This document shows positions 1 to 6,023 of a stretch of DNA of 20,037 nt, piece by piece (position 1 is the stretch's first letter; every line of letters begins with the position of its first letter). This DNA is from DATKDF01 sp035512795. Lineage in GTDB: Bacteria; Acidobacteriota; Vicinamibacteria; Vicinamibacterales; SCN-69-37. Below the pieces are notes generated by a model. That model had not been told where the DNA came from, did not search any database, and saw only the letters and a program-made list of their open reading frames with translations. Both the position numbers and the translations under genes were made by a program. The DNA lies in contig DATKDF010000126.1 in the NCBI GenBank assembly GCA_035512795.1, positions 1 to 20,037 on the forward strand. The letters are read 5' to 3'.

Positions 1-1238
1 TCGGCCGCCCGCGATCGGTAGTAATCGACCACCTGTTCGGTCGGCAGAATCAGCCACGGCGCCATCGGCGAGGTGCCGTTCTTGGTGAGCAGGAGATCGT
101 CGGCCAGGTACACGGCCGCGTGGTAGAGGTCGCCCTCGGCATCGAGAAACGCCACGACGTCACCGAGTTGGAATCCGGACTCGACCACGTAGTAGTCCGT
201 CTTGAGCGTCTCCAGCGCATGCCCGACGTCGAGGAATCGGCTGTCCGGGTGGGGCTCGAAGAAGTTCAAGGCGGTCCACAGGCAGTTCGCAATGACGGGC
301 TTGTCGAAGTCGGCCGCCGTGAGCTTCGGGTAGCGATAGAGAAAGTTGCGCGCGAAGGCCGGCAACAGGTGGACGACATCGATCGAGCCGTCCGGTCCGG
401 CACCGGCAACCGACTCGAGCAGGGGGCGGAGGTCGGTCTTGCGGCCGCCGCGTCCCCAGTACTCGGCAAGCCCACCCACCTCGTCGGCCGCATCCACTCC
501 CAGGCGCACGAGCACGGTGGACTGTCGCAGCAACGTCTTTCTCAGCCGACGCCGCTCCTCGTCGTCCCCAAGCCCCGCCTCGACCAGGCCGAGGTCTGCA
601 AAGTGCCACACGGCGCCGTCCCGATACATGAGCGGCTCGACCAGAGCCCGCGTCGCCGGCCGCATGAGCGTGCCGTCCAGCCACCTGTCGACCGACCCAC
701 CCAGAAACCGGTACGAGTGCGCCTGCGGAGCGTTGTATGGCACGCTCGCGAGCAGGCCGTAGACGCGCGCGCGCGCTTCCGGCGACAACGCCCGCACGAC
801 CTCCGGGTCGGGCGAGGCCACGACACCCGCCAGCCTTGGTTCGGGCCGGAGCGTGGCGCGGATGCGGGCGGCAGTCGACACCTCGAGACCCGAGGAGACG
901 AGCAGGGCCTGCACCTGATCGGGTGAGGCCCCCGGGAAGTACCATCGCGGCGGTCCGTCCGGCCCATCGTCGGTCGACACGTACTCGAGCGGCGGCGAGA
1001 TGACGATCGGCGTGACTGTGAGCGAGCCCCAGGGGCCTGGTTCGGCACCGATCGTAGGTGTGATGGCCGCCCGATGGCTGGCAGGTGCCAGGGGCGCTTC
1101 CCCGAAGTAGACACCGGCCACGATCAGCCACGGCACGACGACCAGCCCAGTCAGCGCGATCAGCCACGAACGGGGCACGACGGCGGCGGGACGGACGTGG
1201 GCCTCAGGACTCGGTCGTTTTGACATCGACGCACGCAT
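1..1238 (-). CDS. Membrane-anchored protein with NlpC/P60-like C-terminal region (partial; C-terminus off left edge)
   Basis: Reading the minus strand from the ATG at 1238 gives 412 codons with no stop before the window edge, so the C-terminus is missing. The in-frame ATG at 1226 is an equally possible start; neither has a clear ribosome binding site. Residues about 24-45 form one hydrophobic segment (RSWLIALTGLVVVPWLIVAG), which suggests a single membrane anchor or uncleaved signal with the rest outside the cytoplasm. Near the C-terminus, VIANCLWTALNFF (Cys319) is followed by a GDVVAFLDAEGDLYHAAVYL stretch (His373). This Cys-then-His-in-a-beta-strand order is typical of NlpC/P60 and CHAP-type cysteine peptidases or amidases. 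The 250-residue middle region is not recognised. A cell-wall peptidase role is inference; substrate unknown. The frame is supported by natural composition, whereas the overlapping alternative frames give Arg/Pro-rich nonsense. Confidence 0.75.
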   Translation of the reverse strand, partial: MRASMSKRPSPEAHVRPAAVVPRSWLIALTGLVVVPWLIVAGVYFGEAPLAPASHRAAITPTIGAEPGPWGSLTVTPIVISPPLEYVSTDDGPDGPPRWYFPGASPDQVQALLVSSGLEVSTAARIRATLRPEPRLAGVVASPDPEVVRALSPEARARVYGLLASVPYNAPQAHSYRFLGGSVDRWLDGTLMRPATRALVEPLMYRDGAVWHFADLGLVEAGLGDDEERRRLRKTLLRQSTVLVRLGVDAADEVGGLAEYWGRGGRKTDLRPLLESVAGAGPDGSIDVVHLLPAFARNFLYRYPKLTAADFDKPVIANCLWTALNFFEPHPDSRFLDVGHALETLKTDYYVVESGFQLGDVVAFLDAEGDLYHAAVYLADDLLLTKNGTSPMAPWLILPTEQVVDYYRSRAA

Positions 1239-1344
1239 TCCGGCCGGCGCTGGGGCAGGACTCGACGGCTCGTTCGGTGTTACGACCGCAGGCCACCCTT
1301 CGTTGCAGTAATGGCTTGTGACGACTGGAGTTAGTGACCGATGT

Positions 1345-1359
1345 TACTCAACGTGAGTA
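1345..1359. repeat. Short perfect inverted repeat upstream of the NlpC/P60-like gene
   Basis: TACTCA and TGAGTA are separated by ACG. The site lies about 107 bases upstream of the minus-strand gene starting at 1238, in the 210-base gap between that gene and the tRNA. It could be an operator or a small hairpin. I see no matching -35/-10 pair beside it, and nothing else recognisable in the gap. Confidence 0.3.
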
Positions 1360-1448
1360 GGGCTGACCACAGGACCAGAGTACTCCTGCCGCGACGCGCG
1401 GGGCGCCGTGCCGGCGGGCCGGACCATCAGATTGTGGGTGGAAGTGAG

Positions 1449-1525
1449 TGGTCGGGGCGAGTGGATTCGAACCACCGACCCCTCGGTCCCGAACCGAGTG
1501 CTCTACCAGGCTGAGCCACGCCCCG
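1449..1525 (-). tRNA. tRNA-Pro (anticodon CGG)
   Basis: The minus strand folds as a full tRNA. The acceptor arm is CGGGGCG paired with CGCCCCG, with discriminator A and an encoded CCA (1449-1451). The D-arm contains AGCCTGGTAG. The anticodon stem CTCGG/CCGAG encloses the loop TTCGGGA, giving anticodon CGG (1489-1491), which reads the proline codon CCG. The T-arm carries GGTTCGAATCC. The 5' end is only 14 bases beyond the surE stop and in the same direction, so surE and the tRNA may share a transcript. Confidence 0.96.
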
Positions 1526-1539
1526 ACAACCGAATCAGT

Positions 1540-2328
1540 CTACGTGGTCCCGCCCGCTTTCGCAAACAGCGTCGCCGCGAGGCCGTCGGCCAGCCGTTCG
1601 ACGGGACCGAGCGCCTGATGATCGGTCAGGTCCGGCTGGAGCGGCGTGACGGAGACGAATCCGTCGGCAATGGCCTGCCTGTCCGACCGATCGTGCGGCT
1701 CCCACTCGTCCATCGCCTCGTCAATCCAGAAGTACGGGCGCTGCCGCGGATCCAGCCGGCGGTCGACATGCGTGATGTGGTTGCGCCGGGCCTGCACGGT
1801 CACGCGCACGCCGCGCAAGGGCCCCTGTGGCACGTTGACGTTCAGAAAGGTCCGCGGCGCCATCGGCCGGGCCAGCAGGCGCTCGGCCAGTGCCAGCGCA
1901 ACGGCCGCCGCCGGTTCGAAGTCCCAGGCGTCGCTGGTCGCCTGCAGGGACACGGCGATCGCCGGATAGCCCAGCAAGGCCCCTTCGAGGGCCCCGGCGA
2001 CCGTTCCCGAGTAGGTCACGTCGTCGCCGACGTTCAGCCCCTTGTTGATGCCCGAGACGACCAGGTCCGGCCGCGCGTCGAGCACCTTGTCGATGGCGAT
2101 GTTCACGCAGTCGGTGGGCGTGCCATCGACGGCGTAGATCCGCTCCCCCACCTGCTCGAGCCGCAGCGGTCGCCGCAGTGTCAGCGCGTGCCCCACGGCG
2201 CTCGCCTCGGTCTGCGGGGCGACGACGGTCACCCGGCCGAGCGAGCCGAGCGCGCGGGCCAGCGCGGCGATGCCCGGCGAGAAGTGGCCGTCATCATTGG
2301 TCACGAGGATCTGTCGCATGTCGGTCAT
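1540..2328 (-). CDS. surE: 5'/3'-nucleotidase SurE
   Basis: SurE is a metal-dependent phosphatase acting on nucleoside 5'- and 3'-monophosphates in the cytoplasm. The family hallmarks are present in order: the N-terminal metal site ILVTNDDG, the loop ASAVGHALTL, the PTDCVNIAI segment and the long signature starting SGINKGLNVGDDVTYSG. At 262 aa it has the usual family length. Two starts are possible: ATG at 2328 (MTDMRQ...) or ATG at 2319 (MRQILV...). The second matches the normal SurE N-terminus, which begins just before the NDDG strand, and it has a GGATGA stretch five bases upstream. It diverges from the plus-strand hydrolase gene and is followed closely by a tRNA in the same direction. The HFSPG after NDDG replaces the more common IxAPG; the metal ligands are kept. 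Confidence 0.95.
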   Translation of the reverse strand: MTDMRQILVTNDDGHFSPGIAALARALGSLGRVTVVAPQTEASAVGHALTLRRPLRLEQVGERIYAVDGTPTDCVNIAIDKVLDARPDLVVSGINKGLNVGDDVTYSGTVAGALEGALLGYPAIAVSLQATSDAWDFEPAAAVALALAERLLARPMAPRTFLNVNVPQGPLRGVRVTVQARRNHITHVDRRLDPRQRPYFWIDEAMDEWEPHDRSDRQAIADGFVSVTPLQPDLTDHQALGPVERLADGLAATLFAKAGGTT

Positions 2329-2330
2329 CC

Positions 2331-2336
2331 ATTGTA
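2331..2336 (-). promoter_or_regulatory. Possible -10 element of surE
   Basis: TACAAT on the minus strand lies just upstream of the surE starts. No good -35 element is visible at the usual distance. A transcription start seven bases downstream would fall past the ATG at 2328 and would favour the ATG at 2319 with a very short leader. Weak call. Confidence 0.25.
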
Positions 2337-2369
2337 GCTGCCCTGCCCGCCGGGCCGTCGCGCATCCGG

Positions 2370-2375
2370 TATGAT
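2370..2375 (+). promoter_or_regulatory. Possible -10 element of the P1 hydrolase gene
   Basis: TATGAT in the surE/hydrolase divergent gap matches five of six consensus bases. No clear -35 was found 16-18 bases upstream. A start near 2382 would give a leader of about 100 bases to the ATG at 2484. Confidence 0.28.
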
Positions 2376-2473
2376 CGCAGCACCGTGACGACGCCCTCGT
2401 CCTCGGCCGGTCTGGCCGCGCTTTTCATGGCGGCGTCGGTGGCGGCATCGCTGCCGGCCCGACCGGGCCAGGC

Positions 2474-2477
2474 GGAG
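2474..2477 (+). promoter_or_regulatory. Ribosome binding site deciding the P1 hydrolase start
   Basis: GGAG sits six bases before the ATG at 2484. The upstream in-frame GTG at 2385, which would add a signal-like Ala-rich stretch, has no such site. This favours the cytoplasmic 320-residue form. Confidence 0.6.
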
Positions 2478-2483
2478 ACCTCG

Positions 2484-3446
2484 ATGCCGATTACCCTCGT
2501 CGACCGAATCACCGTCGGGCATCACACGCTGGACGCGCGGCCCACCGGGTGTACCGTCATCCTGGCCGGGGACGGCGCCGTCGGCGCCGTCGACGTCCGG
2601 GGTGGGGCGCCCGGCACCCGCGAAACGGATCTGCTCGCGCCAGACAATGTCGTCGACGAGGTCCACGCCATCGTGCTCGCCGGCGGCAGTGCCTTCGGTC
2701 TCGACGCGGCGAGCGGAGTGGTGCGCTACCTGGCCGAACGCGGCATCGGGTTCAAGACGGCCGGCGGTCCCGTGCCGATCGTCCCCGCCGCGATTCTCTT
2801 CGACCTGACGGTTGGCGGGCAGCCCGACGTCCGTCCGGATGCGGCGTGCGGGTACGAAGCTGCGCGGACCGCGTCATCGGGGGCGGTGGCAGAGGGTTCG
2901 GTGGGTGCCGGGGCGGGCGCGACCGTGGGGAAACTGCTCGGTCGCCATCGCGCCATGCGCGGCGGCCTCGGCACCGCAGCGACGAGGACGCCTGAGGGGC
3001 TGGTCGTCGGCGCCCTGGTCGCCGTCAATGCCGTGGGCACGGTCGTCGACCCGCGAACGGGCCGGCCGGTGGCCGGCGTTCGGACCGCGGACGGCCTCGG
3101 CCTCGAAGATCCCTTCGCGCTCGTTCGCCGTGGCGGCGCGCCGCGCTCGCCCTGGCGGGAGAACACGACGATCGGCGTCGTGGCAACCAATGCCCGACTG
3201 ACGAAGGCCGAGGCCCATCGCGTGGCCATGATGGCGCACGCCGGCATCGCGCGGGCCGTCGTTCCGTCCCACCTGCCGGCCGATGGCGATGCCTTGTTTG
3301 CGCTTGCCACCGGCACGCTCGGCCGGGATACGGACGTGTCAATCGTTGGTGCGCTCGCCGCCGAGATGGTCTCGGATGCGATCCTGCGCGGTGTGCGCCT
3401 CGCGACGTCGCTGCCTGGCTTGCCGGGCGCGCGCGACCTCCGGTGA
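2484..3446 (+). CDS. P1 family (S58, DmpA/NylC-like) self-processing hydrolase/aminopeptidase
   Basis: Members of this Ntn-like family are made as one chain that cuts itself before a Ser or Thr, which then serves as nucleophile. They hydrolyse N-terminal residues of amides and beta-peptides (DmpA, BapA) or oligomeric amides (NylC). The typical N-terminus is present: MPITLVDRITVGHHTLDARP then TGCTVIL. So is the AIVLAGGSAFGLDAASGVV segment. The expected cleavage site is in ENTTIGVVATNA, where cutting between Asn227 and Thr228 would match the Asn/Thr processing known for NylC. VPSHLPADGDALFALATG is the conserved C-terminal segment. At 320 aa it has normal family length. An alternative GTG start at 2385 would give 353 aa with a weak signal-like stretch, but the RBS favours 2484. 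The stop overlaps the next gene's start (GTGA), so the two are translationally coupled. Natural substrate unknown. Confidence 0.9.
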   Translation: MPITLVDRITVGHHTLDARPTGCTVILAGDGAVGAVDVRGGAPGTRETDLLAPDNVVDEVHAIVLAGGSAFGLDAASGVVRYLAERGIGFKTAGGPVPIVPAAILFDLTVGGQPDVRPDAACGYEAARTASSGAVAEGSVGAGAGATVGKLLGRHRAMRGGLGTAATRTPEGLVVGALVAVNAVGTVVDPRTGRPVAGVRTADGLGLEDPFALVRRGGAPRSPWRENTTIGVVATNARLTKAEAHRVAMMAHAGIARAVVPSHLPADGDALFALATGTLGRDTDVSIVGALAAEMVSDAILRGVRLATSLPGLPGARDLR

Positions 3447-4813
3447 TCGGTCCCGTGACGGGCCTCACCCTGATCATCATCGGCTACTCGCTGGTGCTCG
3501 GTGCGCTCGGGCTCTGGGTCAGTCGCCGCGTTCGCGACACGGGCGACTTCTTCGTCGGTGGCCGTTCGCTCTCGACCGGCCTGCTGTTTTCCACCTTCCT
3601 CGCCGCCAACATCGGCTACGCCTCGACGGTCGGCGCCACCGGACAGGCCTACACGGACGGCTACGCGGCCTGGTGGTGGAACGGGAGTGCGGGCCTCGGC
3701 TCGCTCGTGCTGGCGTTCTGGATTGGACCGAAAATCTGGGCCGAGGCCCGGCGTCTCGGCCTGTTGACGGTAGGCGATTTTCTCGAGCACCACTTTGGAT
3801 CCGCCGTGCGCGTCCTGGCGGCCACGCTCATCTGGCTGGGGAGCCTGGCGCTGCTCGGCGCCCAGATCAAGGGGGCGGCTGACGTCCTCCAGAGCGCCAC
3901 CGGTCTGCCGACTGCAGCCGGGGCGTTCCTCGCGGCGGCGGCCGCGACGTCGTACTTCGCCGTCGGCGGGCTGCTGGCCGCCTCCTGGGTCAACCGCGTC
4001 CAGCTCGTCGTCATTCTCGGCGGCTTTCTCCTGGCCGCTCCCCTCTCGACCGAGGCGGTTGGCGGGCTGGGCGTGGCGCTCTCGGACGACTCGAGCTTTC
4101 TGCGGGGGCCGACCAGCGGCTGGCCAATGCTCTTCCTGGTCGCGCCGGCTTTCTTTCTGTCGCCGGGCCTGATTCAGAAGGCGTTTGGTGCGCGCGATAC
4201 GACCGCCGTTCGCCGCGGGATCGCCCTGAACGGCGTCGCGCTCATGGCCTTCGCGTGCCTGCCCGTGCTGCTCGGGCTGGTCGCGCGGACACTCCATCCC
4301 GGACTGGAAAGACCCGAGATGGCGCTTCCGACGGTGCTCGCCGAGAACGTACCGCCCCTGGTCGGTCAACTGGCGCTCGCCGCCATCTTCTCGGCAGCCG
4401 TCAGTTCAGCCGACGCCGTGCTCTTCATGTTGTCAACCTCGGGCGCGCGTGATTTCTACAAGGGCCTGTTCAGGCCGGAGGCCACCGATGCGCAGGTCCT
4501 GCGCATGGCACGCCTGCTGTCGGTGGGCGGCGGCTTCATCGGCTTCATCCTCACCTTCGTCTTCGACAGCGTCGTCGGCGCGCTGACGATGTTCTATTCG
4601 GTGATGGTGGTGACGCTCTTCACGCCGATTCTGGGGGGCCTCTACCTGCCTCGGGCGGGACGCTGGGGTGCGGTGGCGGCGATGCTCGTGGGCGTCGCCA
4701 CGCTCGCCGTGACGCACCTGGCGACAGGTGGAGCGGGGTACGGGTGGGCGCAGCCCCACTTCCTCGGGCTGACGGCGGGCACGATCACGTACGTCGTGCT
4801 GGCGGTGTTCTGA
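3443..4813 (+). CDS. Sodium:solute symporter (SSS family)
   Basis: The 456-residue protein is almost entirely hydrophobic helices, about 12-13 by eye, as expected for the SSS family (TC 2.A.21). These proteins import solutes such as sugars, amino acids and carboxylates with sodium. Diagnostic pieces are GDFFVGGRSLSTGLLFSTFL (about 34-53) after helix 1, and AAIFSAAVSSADAVLF (313-328), which carries the small/Ser positions of the family sodium site. The start is the GTG at 3443, overlapping the hydrolase stop as GTGA; there is no other good start nearby. Coupling to the hydrolase suggests that one takes up what the other cleaves, or that both serve one catabolic step; this is inference. The 3' end overlaps the converging kinase gene by 29 bases, so no terminator lies between them. 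Solute not predictable. Confidence 0.92.
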   Translation: MIGPVTGLTLIIIGYSLVLGALGLWVSRRVRDTGDFFVGGRSLSTGLLFSTFLAANIGYASTVGATGQAYTDGYAAWWWNGSAGLGSLVLAFWIGPKIWAEARRLGLLTVGDFLEHHFGSAVRVLAATLIWLGSLALLGAQIKGAADVLQSATGLPTAAGAFLAAAAATSYFAVGGLLAASWVNRVQLVVILGGFLLAAPLSTEAVGGLGVALSDDSSFLRGPTSGWPMLFLVAPAFFLSPGLIQKAFGARDTTAVRRGIALNGVALMAFACLPVLLGLVARTLHPGLERPEMALPTVLAENVPPLVGQLALAAIFSAAVSSADAVLFMLSTSGARDFYKGLFRPEATDAQVLRMARLLSVGGGFIGFILTFVFDSVVGALTMFYSVMVVTLFTPILGGLYLPRAGRWGAVAAMLVGVATLAVTHLATGGAGYGWAQPHFLGLTAGTITYVVLAVF

Positions 4814-5678
4814 GCAGGGCGGACCAGTGGACTTCGACCGCGTCGAGGACCTGGTCGAGTGCGTCGAACCGACGACGGTAGGAGAGCTCGAACGCCGGCA
4901 CACGCGCCGTCAACGCCAGGTAGTCGCGCAGCAGCCGGCGGTTGTGGTCAGCAATCTCGAGCGTGAACGCGTGCGCCTGTTCGAGCAACCGGCGATACGC
5001 CTCGGCTGCCGGGAGCGGCTCGATGACGACGGGTCGCGGCTGGTCGGCCTGACCGCCGAGGAGCAGCACCGCCGTCAGGCTGAGCGCCCGATCCGGCCAG
5101 GCCAGTGGCACCAGGGGGCTGTCCGGACGTCCGAAGTGCGCGGCCGTGGCCGGTCGCAGGCGCGCGTCGTTCGGCAGCGGGTGGAGCAGAATCGCATCAG
5201 CTTCGCAGGCGAACGCGAGCGTATCGTCGGCCAGTTGTGTCCAGCCCGATCGGTTCGCCAGCGCGTACGCGAGCGTGGACTTGCCGGCGCCACTCGCTCC
5301 GGCGAGCGCCAGGACCGCGCCGGTCTCGGTGCACGCCAGGGCGCTGGCGTGCAGGACCTGCCGGCCCCACGTCTGGTACACCGCCGGAAGCCAGCTGCGC
5401 GTGACGAGGTGATCGAACCAGGCGGGATCGACGTCTGCGGCGGGAAAGGCAGCGAGCTCGTAGCGGTCCGATGAGAACTGGATCCCGCCCACCCCCGGCT
5501 GCCAGATCCAGTACTCGCCGCCGACGACGAAGCAGTCGGTTGGCGACGCTTCGGACGGCTCGGCCGGCCAGCGGGTCAGCAGCCGACCCGTGCTCGCAAG
5601 CCACCGGTATCGTTCGGCGGAGTCGACGCCGAGGTGCCGGCGGACGACCGGCGGGGACGACGGCACCGGGCAGACCAC
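4785..5678 (-). CDS. HPr-kinase-like serine kinase of lasso peptide cluster type (PadeK-like)
   Basis: The protein resembles the C-terminal ATPase domain of HPr kinase. It has the Walker A loop GASGAGKST (residues 127-135 of a 297-aa form), the preceding QVLHASAL segment with a conserved His, and a DD pair (151-152) in the QLADDTLAF strand. In paeninodin-type lasso clusters such a kinase phosphorylates the C-terminal serine of the precursor. Here the gene begins about 20 bases after the precursor stop, in the same direction, so the two probably form one transcript. No ATG is present at a sensible place. GTG at 5678 is the first start after the precursor, GTG at 5666 is also possible, and the open frame continues upstream to 5831 across the precursor gene in another frame, in Arg-rich sequence that looks non-coding. 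Phosphorylation of the peptide is inference from family and position. Confidence 0.82.
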   Translation of the reverse strand: MVCPVPSSPPVVRRHLGVDSAERYRWLASTGRLLTRWPAEPSEASPTDCFVVGGEYWIWQPGVGGIQFSSDRYELAAFPAADVDPAWFDHLVTRSWLPAVYQTWGRQVLHASALACTETGAVLALAGASGAGKSTLAYALANRSGWTQLADDTLAFACEADAILLHPLPNDARLRPATAAHFGRPDSPLVPLAWPDRALSLTAVLLLGGQADQPRPVVIEPLPAAEAYRRLLEQAHAFTLEIADHNRRLLRDYLALTARVPAFELSYRRRFDALDQVLDAVEVHWSALLRTPPARRT

Positions 5679-5698
5679 TGGGCGAGCGTCTCGCTGCC

Positions 5699-5878
5699 TC
5701 AGTTCATGCTCATCGATTCGCCACCCGGATCGGACGCGCCGTCGGCCGGCGCGCCGGACTTGCCGAAGGCGTGTCCGGTTCGGACAAAGTCCCGCAGGTT
5801 GCCGAGCTCGCGAAGCTCGGGGCTTCGCCACGCGGCCTTCGGGTGCGGATTCGAACTCTTGCGATCGATGGCAGACAT
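5699..5878 (-). CDS. Lasso-type RiPP precursor peptide (59 aa)
   Basis: This short gene has an ATG at 5878 preceded by GGAGG (5889-5893, 10-base spacing). The 59 residues hold the leader motif of lasso precursors, YxxPxLxxxG, here Trp17-x-x-Pro20-x-Leu22-x-x-x-Gly26, followed by NLRDFVRTG. In lasso clusters a PqqD-type protein binds this motif. The rest (residues 35-59) is Gly/Ser/Asp rich: GHAFGKSGAPADGASD, then PGGESMSMN. A lasso core normally starts right after a penultimate leader Thr and closes a ring to Asp/Glu at position 7, 8 or 9. If Thr34 is that Thr, no acid lies at the right place. Alternatives are Gly39 closing to Asp46 (8-ring) or Gly42 to Asp50 (9-ring). It sits between the cyclase gene and the kinase gene, which strongly supports precursor identity. 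Product structure unknown. Confidence 0.8.
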   Translation of the reverse strand: MSAIDRKSSNPHPKAAWRSPELRELGNLRDFVRTGHAFGKSGAPADGASDPGGESMSMN

Positions 5879-5888
5879 GTTTCTCAAT

Positions 5889-5893
5889 CCTCC
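5889..5893 (-). promoter_or_regulatory. Strong ribosome binding site of the precursor gene
   Basis: GGAGG on the minus strand, 10 bases before the ATG at 5878. It fixes the start of the 59-aa peptide and excludes the longer open frame running up to 6058. Confidence 0.65.
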
Positions 5894-5933
5894 AGCCGCG
5901 CCGCGTCGAGAACGGGCGGGCCCGATGGTCCCT

Positions 5934-5939
5934 AGCATA
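5934..5939 (-). promoter_or_regulatory. Possible -10 element of the precursor-kinase transcript
   Basis: TATGCT on the minus strand, about 55 bases upstream of the precursor ATG, inside the only sizeable gap of the biosynthetic block (5879-6023). The expected -35 position reads ACAGTG, a poor match, so if used this promoter would need an activator. Confidence 0.3.
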
Positions 5940-5985
5940 CCTTGACCCGTCGGCGGCACTGTGTCCCCGCCAACGCGGTTTGTGA

Positions 5986-6010
5986 CCGATCTGACACAGT
6001 CCTCCGATCT
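5986..6010. repeat. Two 7-bp direct repeats upstream of the precursor gene
   Basis: CCGATCT occurs at 5986-5992 and again at 6004-6010, 18 bases apart start to start. The pair lies about 50-70 bases upstream of the putative -10 element, a usual place for an activator site. Chance occurrence is possible. Confidence 0.3.
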
Positions 6011-6023
6011 CGTCATCTCAGCC

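Noticed and set aside
160..1167. Minus-strand open frame of 335 codons in the first gene region
   Set aside because: Arg/Gly/Ala-rich translation; the neighbouring frame of the same strand gives a natural protein with a membrane helix and a Cys/His motif and runs off the edge.
1449..1525. tRNA as an integration site of a mobile element
   Set aside because: No integrase, direct repeat of the tRNA 3' end or composition shift was seen nearby.
2385..2483. GTG start at 2385 giving the P1 hydrolase a signal-like N-terminus
   Set aside because: No RBS, while ATG 2484 has GGAG at six bases and gives the usual family N-terminus; known relatives are mostly cytoplasmic. Kept only as an alternative.
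2726..4369. Minus-strand open frame of 547 codons across the hydrolase and symporter genes
   Set aside because: Low-complexity Arg/Gln/Glu-rich translation without motifs; it is antisense to two genes with clear family signatures.
5956..5973. Sigma-54-like TTGGC...GTGC upstream of the precursor gene
   Set aside because: The GG-to-GC distance is 12 bases rather than the required 10.
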